From Siphonodentalium dalli (lineage: Eukaryota; Mollusca; Scaphopoda; Gadilida; Siphonodentaliidae), in assembly GCA_032622095.1 (NCBI GenBank), contig CP136062.1, positions 13,295,710-13,359,709 on the forward strand: DNA of 64,000 nt. The letters run 5' to 3'. The position numbers were made by a program, and so were the translations under genes. The notes under the pieces are model-generated. The model was not told where the DNA came from. It did not search any database and saw nothing but the letters and a program-made list of their open reading frames with translations. Positions 26,401 to 38,475 of this stretch are shown here, one piece after another. Position 1 is the stretch's first letter, and each line of letters opens with the position of its first letter.

Positions 26401-29400
26401 TATAGCCTCAAACATGGGATATATTTACTTGTATAGCCTCAAACATGGGATATGTTTACTTGTATAGTCTCAAACATGGGATATGTTTACTTGTATAGCC
26501 TCAAACATGGGATATTTTTACTTGTATAATCTCAAACATGGGATATGTTTACTTGTATAGCCTCAAACATGGGATATGTTTACTTGTATAATCTCAAACA
26601 TGGGATATGTTTACTTGTATAGCCTCAAACATGGGATATTTTTACTTGTATAGTCTCAAACATGGGATATGTGTACTTGTATAGCCTCAAACATGGGATA
26701 TGTTTACTTGTATAGCCTCAAACATGGATATGTTTATTTGTATAGCCTCAAACATGGGATATGTTTACTTGTATAGTCTCAAACATGGGATATGTTTACT
26801 TGTATAGCCTCAAACATGGGATATGTTTACTGGTATAGCCTCAAACATGGGACATGTTCACTTGTATAGTTTCAAACGTGGGATATGTAACTTGTATAGC
26901 CTCAAACATGGGATATGTTTACTTGTATAGCCTCAAACATGGGATATATTACTTGTATAGCCTCAAACATGGGATATGTTTACCTGTATAGCCTCAAACA
27001 TGGGATATATTACTTGTATATCCCCAAACATGGGATATGGTTACTGGTATAGCCTCAAACATGGGATATGTTTACTTGTATAGCCTCAAACTTGGGATAT
27101 GTTTATTTGTATAGACTCAAACATGGGATATGTTTACTTGTATAGCCTCAAACATGGGACATGTTTACTTGTATAGTTTCAAACATGGGATACGTTTACT
27201 GGTATAGCCTCAAATATGGGTTATGTTTACTTGTATAGCCTCAAATATGGGATATGTTTACTTGTATAGCATCAAACATGGGATATATTACTTGTATAGC
27301 CTCAAACATGGGATATGTTTACTTGTGTAGTTTCAAACAGGGGATATGTAACTTGTATAGCCTCAAACATGGGATATGTTTACTGGTATAGCCTCAAACA
27401 TGGGATGTTTACTTCTATAGTTTCAAACATGGGATATGTTTACTTGTATAGCCTTTAACATGGGATATGTTTACTTGTATAGCCTCAAACATGGGATATG
27501 TTTACTTGTATAGCCTCAATCATGGGATATGTTTACTTGTATAGCCTCTAACATGGATATGTTTATTTGTATAGCCTCAAACATGGAATATGTTTACTTG
27601 TATATCCTCAAACATGGGATATGTTACTGGTATAGCCTCAACCATGGGATATGTTTACTTATATAGCCTCAAACATGGGATATGTTTACTTGTATAGCCT
27701 CAAACATTGGATATGTTTACTTGTATAGCCTCAAATATGGGATATGTTTAATTGTATAGCCTCAAACATGGGATATGTTTACTTGTATAGCCTCAAACAT
27801 TGGATATGTTTACTTGTATAGCCTCAAATATGGGATATGTTTAATTGTATAGCCTCAAACATGGGATATGTTTACTTGTATAATCTCAAACATGGGATAT
27901 GTTTACTTGTATGGCCTCAAACATGGGATATGTTTACTTGTATAGCCTCAAACATGGGATATGTTTACTTGTATAGCCTCAAACATGGGATATTTTTACT
28001 TGTATAGCCTCAAACATGGATATGTTTATTTGTATAGCCTCAAACATGGGATATGTTTAATTGTATAGCCTCAAACATGGGATATGTTTACTTGTATAGT
28101 CTCAAACATGGGATATGTTTACTTGTATAGCCTCAAACATGGGATATGTTTACTTGTATAGCCTCAAACATGGGATATGTTTACTTGTATAATCTCAAAC
28201 ATGGGATTTGTTTACTTGTATAGCCTCAAACATGGGATATTTTTACTTGTATAGCCTCAAACATGGATATGTTTATTTGTATAGCCTCAAACATGGGATA
28301 TGTTTACTTGTATAGTCTCAAACATGGGATATGTTTACTTGTATAGCCTCAAACATGGGATATGTTTACTGGTATAGCCTCAAACATGGGACATGTTCAC
28401 TTGTATAGTTTCAAACATGGGATATGTAACTTGTATAGCCTCAAACATGGGATATGTTTACTTGTATAGCCTCAAACATGGGATATATTACTTGTATAGC
28501 CTCAAACATGGGATATGTTTACCTGTATAGCCTCAAACATGGGATATATTACTTGTATATCCCCAAACATGGGATATGTTTACTGGTATAGCCTCAAACA
28601 TGGGGTATGTTTACTTGTATAGCCTCAAACATGGGATATGTTTACTGGTATAGCCTCATACATGGGATATGTTTACTTGTATAGCCTCAAACATGGGATA
28701 TGTTTATTTGTATAGACTCAAACATGGGACATGTTTACTTGTATAGTTTCAAACATGGGATACGTTTACTGGTATAGCCTCAAATATGGGTTATGTTTAC
28801 TTGTATAGCCTCAAATATGGGATATGTTTACTTGTATAGCATCAAACATGGGATATATTACTTGTATAGCCTCAAACATGGGATATGTTTACTTGTGTAG
28901 TTTCAAACAGGGGATATGTAACTTGTATAGCCTCAAACATGGGATATGTTTACTGGTATAGCCTCAAACATGGGATATGTTTACTTCTATAGTTTCAAAC
29001 ATGGGATATGTTTACTTGTATAGCCTTTAACATGGGATATGTTTACTTGTATAGCCTCAAACATGGGATATGTTTACTTGTATAACCTCAGTCATGGGAT
29101 ATGTTTACTTGTATAGCCTCTAACATGGATATGTTTACTTGTATAGCCTCAAACATTGGATATGTTTACTTGTATAGCCTCAAATATGGGATATGTTTAA
29201 TTGTATAGCCTCAAACATGGGATATGTTTACTTGTATAGCCTCAAACATGGGATATGTTTACTTGTATAGCCTCAAACATGGGATATGTTTACTTGTATA
29301 GCCTCAAACATGGGATATGATTACTTGTATAGCCTCAAACATGGGATATGTTTACTTGTATATCCTCAAACATGGGATATGTTTACTTGTATAGCCTCAA

Positions 29401-32400
29401 ACATGGGATATGTTTACTTGTATAGCCTCAAACATGGGATATGTTTACTTGTATAGCCTCAAACATGGGATATGTTTATTTGTATAGCCTCAAACATGGG
29501 ATATGTTTACTTGTATAGCCTCAAACATGGGATATGTTTACTGGTTATAGCCTCAAACATGGGACATGTTCACTTGTATAGTCTTTAAGATGGGATATGT
29601 TTTCTTGTATAGCCTCAAACATGGGATATGTTTTCTTGTATAGCCTCAAATATGGGATATGTTTACTTGTATAGCCTCAAACATGGGACATGTTTACTGG
29701 TATAGCCTCAAACATGGGACATGTTCACTTGTATAGTTTCAAACATGGGATATGTAACTTGTATAGCCTCAAACATGGGATATGTTTACTTGTATAGCCT
29801 CAAACATGGGATATATTACTTGTATAGCCTCAAACATGGGATATGTTTACCTGTATAGCCTCAAACATGGGATATATTACTTGTATATCCTCAAACATGG
29901 GATATGTTTACTGGTATAGCCTCAAACATGGGGTATGTTTACTTGTATAGCCTCAAACATGGGATATGTTTACTGGTATAGCCTCAAACATGGGACATGT
30001 TCACTTGTATAGTTTCAAACATGGGATATGTAACTTGTATAGCCTCAAACATGGGATATGTTTACTTGTATAGCCTCAAACATGGGATATATTACTTGTA
30101 TAGCCTCAAACATGGGATATGTTTACCTGTATTGCCTCAAACATGGGATATATTACTTGTATATCCTCAAACATGGGATATGTTTGCTGGTATAGCCTCA
30201 AACATGGGATATGTTTATTTGTATAGACTCAAACATGGGATATGTTTACTGGTATAGCCTCAAACATGGGATATGTTTATTTGTATAGACTCAAACATGG
30301 GATATGTTTACTTGTATAGTCTCAAACATGGGACATGTTTACTTGTATAGTTTCAAACATGGGATACGTTTACTGGTATAGCCTCAAATATGGGATATGT
30401 TTACTTGTATAGCCTCAAATATGGGATATGTTTACTTGTATAGCCTCAAACATGGGATATATTACTTGTATAGCCTCAAACATGGGATATGTTTACTTGT
30501 GTAGTTTCAAACAGGGGATATGTAACTTGTATAGCCTCAAACATGGGATATGTTTACTGGTATAGCCTCAAACATGGGATATGTTTACTTGTATAGTTTC
30601 AAACATGGGATATGTTTACTTGTTTAGCATTTAACATGGGATATGTTTACTTGTATAGCCTCAAACATGGGATATGTTTACTTGTATAGCCTCAAACATG
30701 GGATATGTTTACTTGTATAGCCTCAAACATGGGATATTTTTACTTGTATAGCCTCAAACATGGATATGTTTATTTGTATAGCCTCAAACATGGGATATGT
30801 TTACTTGTATAGCCTCAAACATGGGATATGTTTACTGGTATAGCCTCAACCATGGGATATGTGTACTTGTATAGCCTCAAACATGGGATATGTTTACTTG
30901 TATAGCCTCAAACATGGGATATGTTTACTTGTATAGCCTCAAATATGGGATATGCTTAATTGTATAGCCTCAAACATGGGATATGTTTACTTGTATAGCC
31001 TCAAACAAGGGATATGTTTACTTGTATAACCTCAAAAATGGATATGTTTATTTGTATAGCCTCAAACATGGGATACGTTTACTTGTACAGCCTCAAACAT
31101 GTGATATGTTTACTTGTATAGCCTCAAACATGGGATATGTTTACTTGTATAGTCTTTAACATGGGATATGTTTACTTGTATAGCCTCAAACATGGGATAT
31201 GTTTACTTGTATAACCTCAAACATGGGATATGTTTACTTGTATAGCCTCAAAGATGGGATATGTTTATTTGTATAGCCTCAAACATGGGATATGTTTACT
31301 TGTATAGTCTCAAACATGGGATATGTTTACTTGTATAGTCTCAAACATGGGATATGTTTACTTGTATAGTCTCAAACATGGGATATGTTTACCTGTATAG
31401 CCTCAAACATGGGATATGTTTACTTGTATAGCCTCAAAGATGTGATATGTTTATTTGTATAGCCTCAATCATGTGATATGTTTATTTGTATAGTCTCAAA
31501 CATGGGATATGTTTACTTGTATAGTCTCAAACATGGGATATGTTTACTTGTATAGTCTCAAACATGGGATATGTTTATTTGTATAGCCTCAAACATGGGA
31601 TATGTTTACTTGTATAGCCTCAAACATGTGATATGTTTATTTGTATAGTCTCCAACATGGGATATGTTTTACTTGTATAGCCTCAAACATGTGATATGTT
31701 TATTTGTATAGCCTCAAACATGGGATATGTTTACTTGTATAGCCTCAAACGTGTGATATGTTTATTTGTATAGTCTCATACATGGATATGTAACGTGTAA
31801 CTAGTTTATAGCCTCAAACATGGGATATTTTTTACTTGTAACTAGTTTATAGCCTCAAACATGGGATATGTTTACTTGTATAGCCTCAAACATGGGATAT
31901 ATGACTTGTAATTAGTTTATAGCCTCAAACATGGGATATGTTTACTTGTATAATCTCAAACATGGGATATGTTTACTTGTATAGCCTCAAACATGGGATA
32001 TGTTTACTTGTATAATCTCAAACATGGGATATGTTTACTTGTATAGCCTCAAACATGGGATATGTTTACTTGTATAGCCTCAAACATGGGATATGTTTAC
32101 TTGTATAGCCTCAAACATGGGATATTTTTACTTGTATAGCCTCAAACATGGATATGTTTATTTGTATAGCCTCAAACATGGGATATGTTTACTTGTATAG
32201 CCTCAAACATGGGATATGTTTACTTGTATAGTCTCAAACATGGGATATGTTTACTTGTATAGCCTCAAACATGGGATATTTTTACTTGTATAATCTCAAA
32301 CATGGGATATGTTTACTTGTATAGCCTCAAACATGGGATATGTTTACTTGTATAATCTCAAACATGGGATATGTTTACTTGTATAGCCTCAAACATGGGA

Positions 32401-32664
32401 TATTTTTACTTGTATAGCCTCAAACATGGATATGTTTATTTGTATAGCCTCAAACATGGGATATGTTTACTTGTATAGTCTCAAACATGGGATATGTTTA
32501 CTTGTATAGCCTCAAACATGGGATATTTTTACTTGTATAATCTCAAACATGGGATATGTTTACTTGTATAGCCTCAAACATGGGATATGTTTACTTGTAT
32601 AATCTCAAACATGGGATATGTTTACTTGTATAGCCTCAAACATGGGATATTTTTACTTGTATAG
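14488..32664 (+). repeat. 18-kb satellite of a 31-bp monomer
   Basis: An uninterrupted head-to-tail array of nearly 600 monomers of 31 bp; the core is ACATGGGATATGTTTACTTG followed by TATAGCCTCAA. Frequent variants are TATAGTCTC, TATATCCTC, TATAATCTC, a two-base loss giving ACATGGATATG, and shortened units ending ATATATAACTTG. The unit is not a multiple of three, so frames cycle and no protein is encoded. Monomers keep one orientation throughout. No transposon, gene or unique spacer interrupts it; only a few longer junction units (with AACTAGTTTATAG) stand out. Long-range order is described separately. Confidence 0.97.
19161..30507 (+). repeat. Higher-order repeat, 2621-bp period
   Basis: Rare variant monomers recur at fixed spacing. 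The marker TCAAACAGGGGATATG is at 22091, 24712 and 27333, exactly 2621 bp apart. The independent marker GTAACGTGTAACTAG is at 20722, 23405 and 26026 (2683 then 2621 bp) and again at 31790. Further copies of the first marker at 17461, 19161, 28903 and 30507 give shorter or longer steps, consistent with partial units. In the first part of the array a shorter unit is seen: TTCACATGTATAGTC markers near 15260, 16277 and 17170 are 1017 and 893 bp apart. Unequal exchange of blocks of about 85 monomers explains this. Confidence 0.85.
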
Positions 32665-32701
32665 TTTATTGTTGTTTTAAGTGTTTCTTTGTTATTTAAA
32701 A

Positions 32702-33750
32702 ATATCGGTTGGAGGGTTGTTACTATTAATAAGATATCGGTTGGAGGGTTGTTACTATTAATAACATATCGGTTGGAGGGTTGTTACTATTAATAACATA
32801 TCGGTTGGAGGGTTGTTACTATTAATAACATATCGGTTGGAGGGTTGTTACTATTAATAACATATCGGTTGGAGGGTTGTTACTATCAATAACATATCGG
32901 TTGTAGGGTTGTTACTATTAACAAATATCGGTTGGAGGGTTGTTACTATTAATAACATATCGGTTGGAGGGTTGTTACTATCAATAACATATCGGTTGTA
33001 GGGTTGTTACTATTAATAACATATCGGTTGGAGGGTTGTTACTATCAATAACATATCGGTTGGAGGGTTGTTACTATTAATAACATATCGGTTGGAGGGT
33101 TGTTACTATTAATAGCATATCGGTTGGAGGGTTGTTACTATTAATAAATATCGGTTGGAGGGTTGTTACTATTAATAACATATCGGTTGGAGGGTTGTTA
33201 CTATTAATAACATATCGGTTGGAGGGTTGTTACTATTAATAAAATATCGGTTGGAGGGTTGTTACTATCAATAACATATCGGTTGGAGGGTTGTTACTAT
33301 TAATAACATATCGGTTGGAGGGTTGTTACTATTAATAACATATCGGTTGGAGGGTTGTTACTATTAATAAATATCGGTTGGAGGGTTGTTACTATCAATA
33401 ACATATCGGTTGGGGGGTTGTTACTATTAATAAAATATCGGTTGTAGGGTTGTTACTATTAATAACATATCGGTTGGAGGGTTGTTACTATTAATAACAT
33501 ATCGGTTGGAGGGTTGTTACTATTAATAACATATCGGTTGGAGGGTTGTTACTATTAATAACATATCGGTTGGAGGGTTGTTACTATCAATAACATATCG
33601 GTTGGAGGGTTGTTACTATTAATAAAATATCGGTTGGAGGGTTGTTACAATCAATAAATATCGGTTGTATGTTTGTTACTATCAATAAAATATCGGTTGT
33701 ATGTTTGTTACTATCAATAAAATATCGGTTGGAGGGTTGTTGCTATCAAT
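32702..33750 (+). repeat. 32-bp minisatellite, about 33 copies
   Basis: Tandem copies of ATATCGGTTGGAGGGTTGTT followed by ACTATTAATAAC, with variants GGTTGTAGGG, ACTATCAAT and units shortened at the end (AATAAATATCGG). It begins about 40 bp after the 31-bp satellite ends and is unrelated in sequence. The plus strand is G-rich in the GGTTGGAGGGTTG part. Confidence 0.95.
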
Positions 33751-34153
33751 ACTACTAATCGTTGGTATGGCTGAACCAGGTTTTAGTCCAGAGATGACAA
33801 ATGCATCACTTGGACCTGGTGTCTCGGGACAAAGCCATGCATTCAGGTCAAAGCGCGGTTCAAACATCGAGGTTTATGTAGACTATATTTAAACCGGAGC
33901 TGACGAAACCGGCTATTACATGTTTGATGTGATATATATGTCCACCTATTAGGTTACTTAAAGTAAAGTAATCAAACGCCGGCATATATCATTTGTGCAC
34001 GAGTGCGGGTATGGTGTGTTTGCACAGATCTTATCGAGCATGAGGGCCAATGTGCATTCCGCATTCTTTAAACTGTCGTTGTGTATCAACAATGCATCTA
34101 CAATGAACTGTTCACACATCGAACGAAGCACGCCTTGCATTCATTCAATTGTA
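33751..34153. other. No gene recognised
   Basis: Unique sequence. Short frames on both strands near 33682-33892 overlap the minisatellite end and are not convincing. Confidence 0.4.
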
Positions 34154-34624
34154 TTAACCCTTTCAGTGCCAGGTCCGATATTTTGTATCAACCCATATAC
34201 ACTGTGCCAATGCATTCTCTTATATATGCGAGTCGACCATAGGTCGCCTCGCATATATAAGAGAATGCATTGGCCTAACAATTTGTCATCATTTGTTATT
34301 ATTTTTTACAATTTTAATATTTTTTTCTTATATTCTTCAACAGGCTTATTTTGTAGGTTTAGTGCCAGGGAATCTTACGTTTTTCATGGGCATCAAATTT
34401 ATTACTATGAATACTTGGTGATAGTTATATCATGCCCCTAAGGTTTTATCCAGTTTGTTTTTAAATTCGCTATAGCATGCTTAGCATACCCAAACAAAAT
34501 TCAACCAATAAAAATCTATAAAAAAAAATTAAAAAAATGTATTTTTTTTTTTTTTTTTTACGGCCGATTTTACAGACCGTAAATTAGGGCCGATCAGATC
34601 GGCCCCTGGCACTGAAAGGGTTAA
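34154..34624. mobile_element. piggyBac-like MITE
   Basis: A 471-bp element with perfect 20-bp inverted ends that include the target: TTAACCCTTTCAGTGCCAGG at 34154-34173 and its complement at 34605-34624. TTAA target sites and a CCC-initial TIR are typical of piggyBac. The interior contains the foldback shared with the 397-807 element (34199-34290), followed by AT-rich DNA and a T run of about 18. No transposase. Confidence 0.85.
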
Positions 34625-34669
34625 ACAGCTAGACGCTATGCCAAACAAGTCCCATATGTTTGGGTTATG

Positions 34670-34845
34670 TTCACACAACATGCAACACGTCCTGATGAAA
34701 TGTAATGGCATTGTTCACACAACATGCAACACGTCCTGATAAAATGTAATGGCATTGTTCACACAACATGCAACACGTCCTGATAAAATGTAATGGCATT
34801 GTTCACACAACATGCAACACGTCCTGAAAAAATGTTATGACATTC
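34670..34845 (+). repeat. 44-bp tandem repeat, four copies
   Basis: Copies begin TTCACACAACATGCAACACG at 34670, 34714 and every 44 bp after, with one-base variation (GATGAAATG or GATAAAATG) and a diverged fourth copy. Confidence 0.9.
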
Positions 34846-35369
34846 GACTATCAAGTTATCAAGAATAAATATTTGAATTACATAATATGTATCTTATAAT
34901 GTTCTATCGCTTATTAAAGCCACGGGTTATAATTTTCAAATAAAAGTTACCAAATTATGAACATTTCATCACGAATACATACATGTGTATACTAATAGTA
35001 GAGAACTTTCGCAAAATCACTCTTACGATTACGGATAGGATATATTGTCCTATTATAAGGTGGACATCAGCGCAACTTACATATGATGGTTAATTTGTGA
35101 GATAGCATATGGCCCACTATATTCAGTTACACATATATTTGATGGAAAAGTAATGTGTTTCTCTTTCAGATCCCATGCTCTTATACAACACACGGATACA
35201 CATGGATAGTGTTAGAGCGTTCCCAGCAGGACTGGTGGCACGTCCTTGACACATCTACACATAATTAAACTGCGTGCGGTATATTTCGTCTCACATAAGA
35301 ACCCCCGAATTTGTGGTGGCGTACTGGCAGGCTATTGTCCATACCCGTAATCATAATCGTGATTTTGCG
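34846..35369. other. No gene recognised
   Basis: AT-rich sequence without recognisable features. Confidence 0.4.
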
Positions 35370-35552
35370 AAAGGTCTCTTGTATAGTATAATGATAGTAT
35401 GAATAGGATATTATCAAATGTCTCTTGTATAGTATAATGATAGTATGAATAGGATATTATCAAATGTCTCTTGTATAGTATAATGATAGTATGAATAGGG
35501 TATTATCAAAGGTCTCTTGTATAGTATAATGATAGTATGAATAGGATATTAT
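35370..35552 (+). repeat. 46-bp tandem repeat, four copies
   Basis: Four copies of a unit starting AAAGGTCTCTTGTATAGTAT and including GATAGTATGAATAGGATATT. Confidence 0.9.
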
Positions 35553-35823
35553 CCACAAAATACACTTGTGCGAGCCGCGCGTTTGTTTATATACAGCACA
35601 TAAAGAGTGTGCACTAAGCAGAACACTCAACACCGTGGTGATGTTTTTGGAGGTTGATTCACTGTGACCCATTCGACACCAAAATATTTATCAGCTATAT
35701 ACGGGCGAGTTTACATTGCTGTATATCTGTATACAGTTCTACACGCATACTAGTGCAAATCATATCCGTTATAAGTCACGGTCAACACCGATGCATTGCG
35801 ACAGGCAACTCTGATTTGATTAA

Positions 35824-37399
35824 TGGTGTGTTCAGATGACGGGCAAGAAAATATCAGGTATGCCCCATGTGACTTTCTTGACCAATGCAAAAAATAATAA
35901 AGGAAAATATCCTATGGAGGCAGTGCACTGATATGTTGTCGCCTGTGGGTGATATGAGTTCACCATGATTGGTGGTTATCGGTATCCGTTAAATAATCTC
36001 AAAGGGATATGATGGTAACCGTTCACGCACTCGAGTTATGATCAATCACATAGTATCGTCTGTTTCAACAACTCACTTGGTAATTCCATTTTTAGATGAG
36101 TTGACAGAATCGCTGACGTATGGATGTGTGTAGGGACGTATATCTATAGAGGATATTCATGTTGGATTTCCAACTGCAATCCCCCCTTGAACCAGGCCTA
36201 AATACCAAGATCACATAATTAAATTTGCACCCCTCCCCTCGGCTTTGAATTTCCCACCTGGTACCTCACATTCCTTGTTTTAACGTGAAATTTTTACTGA
36301 ACACCGGGGAGGGAGGGAGGGACCTCCAATATATTTCAACCAAAATTAATAGAAATGTAAATGTTGGTCTAAAACAACAAATTCCACATGCATTACTGGT
36401 TGGAAAATCAGACTACCAGAACAATCTCAACTCATTGTTGGTGTGAAATTTCCAACTAATATTTTGTCATGTTTGAAATTTCCAACTAGTGAAAACTTTG
36501 ACAATAGTGGAGTGGGTCCCGTGTCCACACATGCACCCCTGTATATTTGGTAATGTAATATACACCACAACCCCACGAACCAAGCCAAAACTTCATATGG
36601 GGTCTCGGTGGGATTGCGACAAAACCATAATAGTCATCCCACATATGCGTGTACTTTGAACTTATAACATGCGTGAACCTATTTCCAAATGACATGACCA
36701 TTTTATCATATATCGAAGGTTTTTATGCACGAGAGCAGCAACGTATCTTCAGGTCGGTGGGTGCCTCGTCCCACCCGACTACGGTAATATATGTTGAGTT
36801 GGAAATTTCATAATGTAATGAATTGCCAATATGGACTATAGGTTGTTTAACGGACGCAATTCACTTGAACCACAACGACTAATACTGTTATGGTTGATCA
36901 CGATCAACGCTATCCAAAGCGCCGCGTTTTCAACGACTAATACTGTTATGATTGAGCACAATCAACGCTATCCAAAGCGCCGCGTTTTAACCACAACGAC
37001 TAATACTGTTATGATTGAGCAAAATCAACGCTATCCAAAGCGCCGCGTTTTAACCACAACGACTAATACTGTTATGATTGAGCAAAATCAACGCTATCCA
37101 AAGCGCCGCGTTTTAACCACAACGACTAATACTGTTATGATTGAGCACAATCAACGCTATCCAAAGCGCCGCGTTTTAATCACAACGACTAATACTGTTA
37201 TGATTGAGCACAATCAACGCTATCCAAAGCGCCGCGTTTTAACCAAAACGACTAATACTGTTATGATTGAGCACAATCAACGCTATCCAAAGCGCCGCGT
37301 TTTCACGAATGTAATCTTTGCAGCAAGAAAATAACAGGGTACAATTGTATCTGATATTTTCTTGCAGATATTTTCTTGCAGCTTCATGTGAACGCACCA
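35824..37399. mobile_element. Harbinger-like element with TAA target duplication
   Basis: A 1576-bp element. The left end TGGTGTGTTCAGATGACG runs on to GCAAGAAAATATC; the right end, read inwards, is TGGTGCGTTCACATGAAG then GCAAGAAAATATC, giving TIRs of roughly 33 bp with a few mismatches. TAA lies immediately outside both ends (35821-35823 and 37400-37402), the 3-bp TWA target duplication typical of PIF/Harbinger. The GCAAGAAAATATC motif is repeated at the right end. The interior holds a 63-bp minisatellite and phrases such as GAAATTTCCAACTAGTG. No transposase or Myb-like ORF is visible, so it is non-autonomous. Confidence 0.75.
36880..37310 (+). repeat. 63-bp minisatellite, seven copies, open frame
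   Basis: Copies of a 63-bp unit containing ACGACTAATACTGTTATG and CTATCCAAAGCGCCGCGTTT. Because 63 is a multiple of three, a plus-strand frame from 36831 to 37334 stays open and would encode a 21-residue repeat with NTVMIEHNQRYPKRRV. No splice, promoter or flanking coding evidence supports expression, so the frame is most simply a consequence of the unit length. The first copy (about 36880-36930) is diverged. The array lies inside the Harbinger-like element. Confidence 0.9.
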
Positions 37400-37402
37400 T
37401 AA

Positions 37403-37796
37403 TTGTTACTTGGGCTTGGCGAATGTGCTTAATCTCTTTTTGTCATTTCAATTCATGTATTTCACACTGTGTAAGCCAGAACAAGTGTGCTGGTGCGTAT
37501 GGTGACAGAGTACTTAAAGTAAAGTGTTTACTATTCAGTATGCATGGTATGTCTCGTTAATAAGTGTTCTTCTTGGAGTTTGGTAATACCTAAGTACACT
37601 CAGTGAACAACAGGGCGACCGCAAAAGCATAGCATAACCATTGTCAACTGGTGTAAGAATAAACTACTTTGGACTGCTGATAGTTGATTTTTTTTTGTCT
37701 GGCCTAAACTGACACGACTCATAGTGAATTGTCAATTACCAGATTACTGATGAGCGCGCGTTCACTATCAGTATTCATGTTGTCCCTTGATTTAGT
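37403..37796. other. No gene recognised
   Basis: Unique AT-rich sequence between the Harbinger-like element and the MITE fragment; nothing recognised. Confidence 0.4.
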
Positions 37797-38085
37797 TTTT
37801 TTTACCCTGTGCCAATGCATTCTCTTATATATGCGAGTCGACCATAGGTCGCCTCGCATATATAAGAGAATGCATTGGCCTAACAATTTTTTATCATGTT
37901 TTTTTAAATAAATGTTTCTTACAATTTTTAGGACATAAAATAAAAAACATCCATTACCCTGCAGGGAGCCCCACACATATATAGAAGCATATAGAAGAGT
38001 GTCGTCTGCTCGTGTTTGTCTGGGCCTCTGTATGGGTGAAATTATAAAATTGTTAAAGAATACAAGAACAAATTATTTTTATATT
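37797..38085 (+). mobile_element. Interior copy of the 397-807 MITE
   Basis: About 285 bp nearly identical to about 432-712, from TTTTTTTACCCTGTGCCAAT through the foldback, TTTAGGACATAAAATAAAAA and CCCTGCAGGGAGCCC to AGAATACAAGAACAAATTAT. The outer ends of the 57-bp TIRs are absent, so it is truncated or represents an element whose own ends lie at the inner foldback. Confidence 0.85.
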
Positions 38086-38264
38086 AGGCTTTCTTCGACC
38101 GAAGATCACAGGTAAATCACAGGTATAGTTTGCATTCCTGCAGATGCCCTGATGTTGTTTATGTTGTGATCACATCAATCTGTTTGATTGTTGCTTTATT
38201 CTCATGATTGCAAATGAATATTGAGAAATACAGAATGATATTTACAAAAGGATATGAAGATATA

Positions 38265-38475
38265 TACATTTACTATATACATGTCTCCGGTGAAATGGGG
38301 ATATCATACACATACTATATACATGTCTCCGGTGAAATGGGGACATCATACACATACTATATACATGTCTCCGGTGAAATGGGGATATCAAGATTACACT
38401 AAACAATATGAAGATATATACACATACTATATACATGTCTCCGGTGAAATGGGGAAATCAAGATTACACTAAACA
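38265..38475 (+). repeat. Tandem repeat with CATGTCTCCGGTGAAATGGG
   Basis: Four copies of a block ACTATATACATGTCTCCGG then TGAAATGGGGATATCA, spaced about 41-43 bp for the first three and further for the fourth, which is preceded by a second copy of AGATTACACTAAACAAT-type sequence. Open frames on both strands are by-products of the repeat. Confidence 0.85.

Noticed and set aside
29997-30257. 86-codon open frame in the satellite
   Set aside because: It reads through the 31-bp repeat, cycling through all three frames every 93 bp; composition and position offer no support for a gene.
14488-32664. Claim that the satellite is the centromere
   Set aside because: Higher-order structure alone does not show it; copy number, cytology and CENP-A data would be needed.
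14488-33750. CRISPR-like array (31- and 32-bp direct repeats)
   Set aside because: The repeats abut each other with no unique spacers, no cas genes are present and the context is an animal genome.
33682-33892. Overlapping 60-residue frames on both strands after the 32-bp minisatellite
   Set aside because: Each overlaps the repeat, lacks a recognisable domain and has no splice support.
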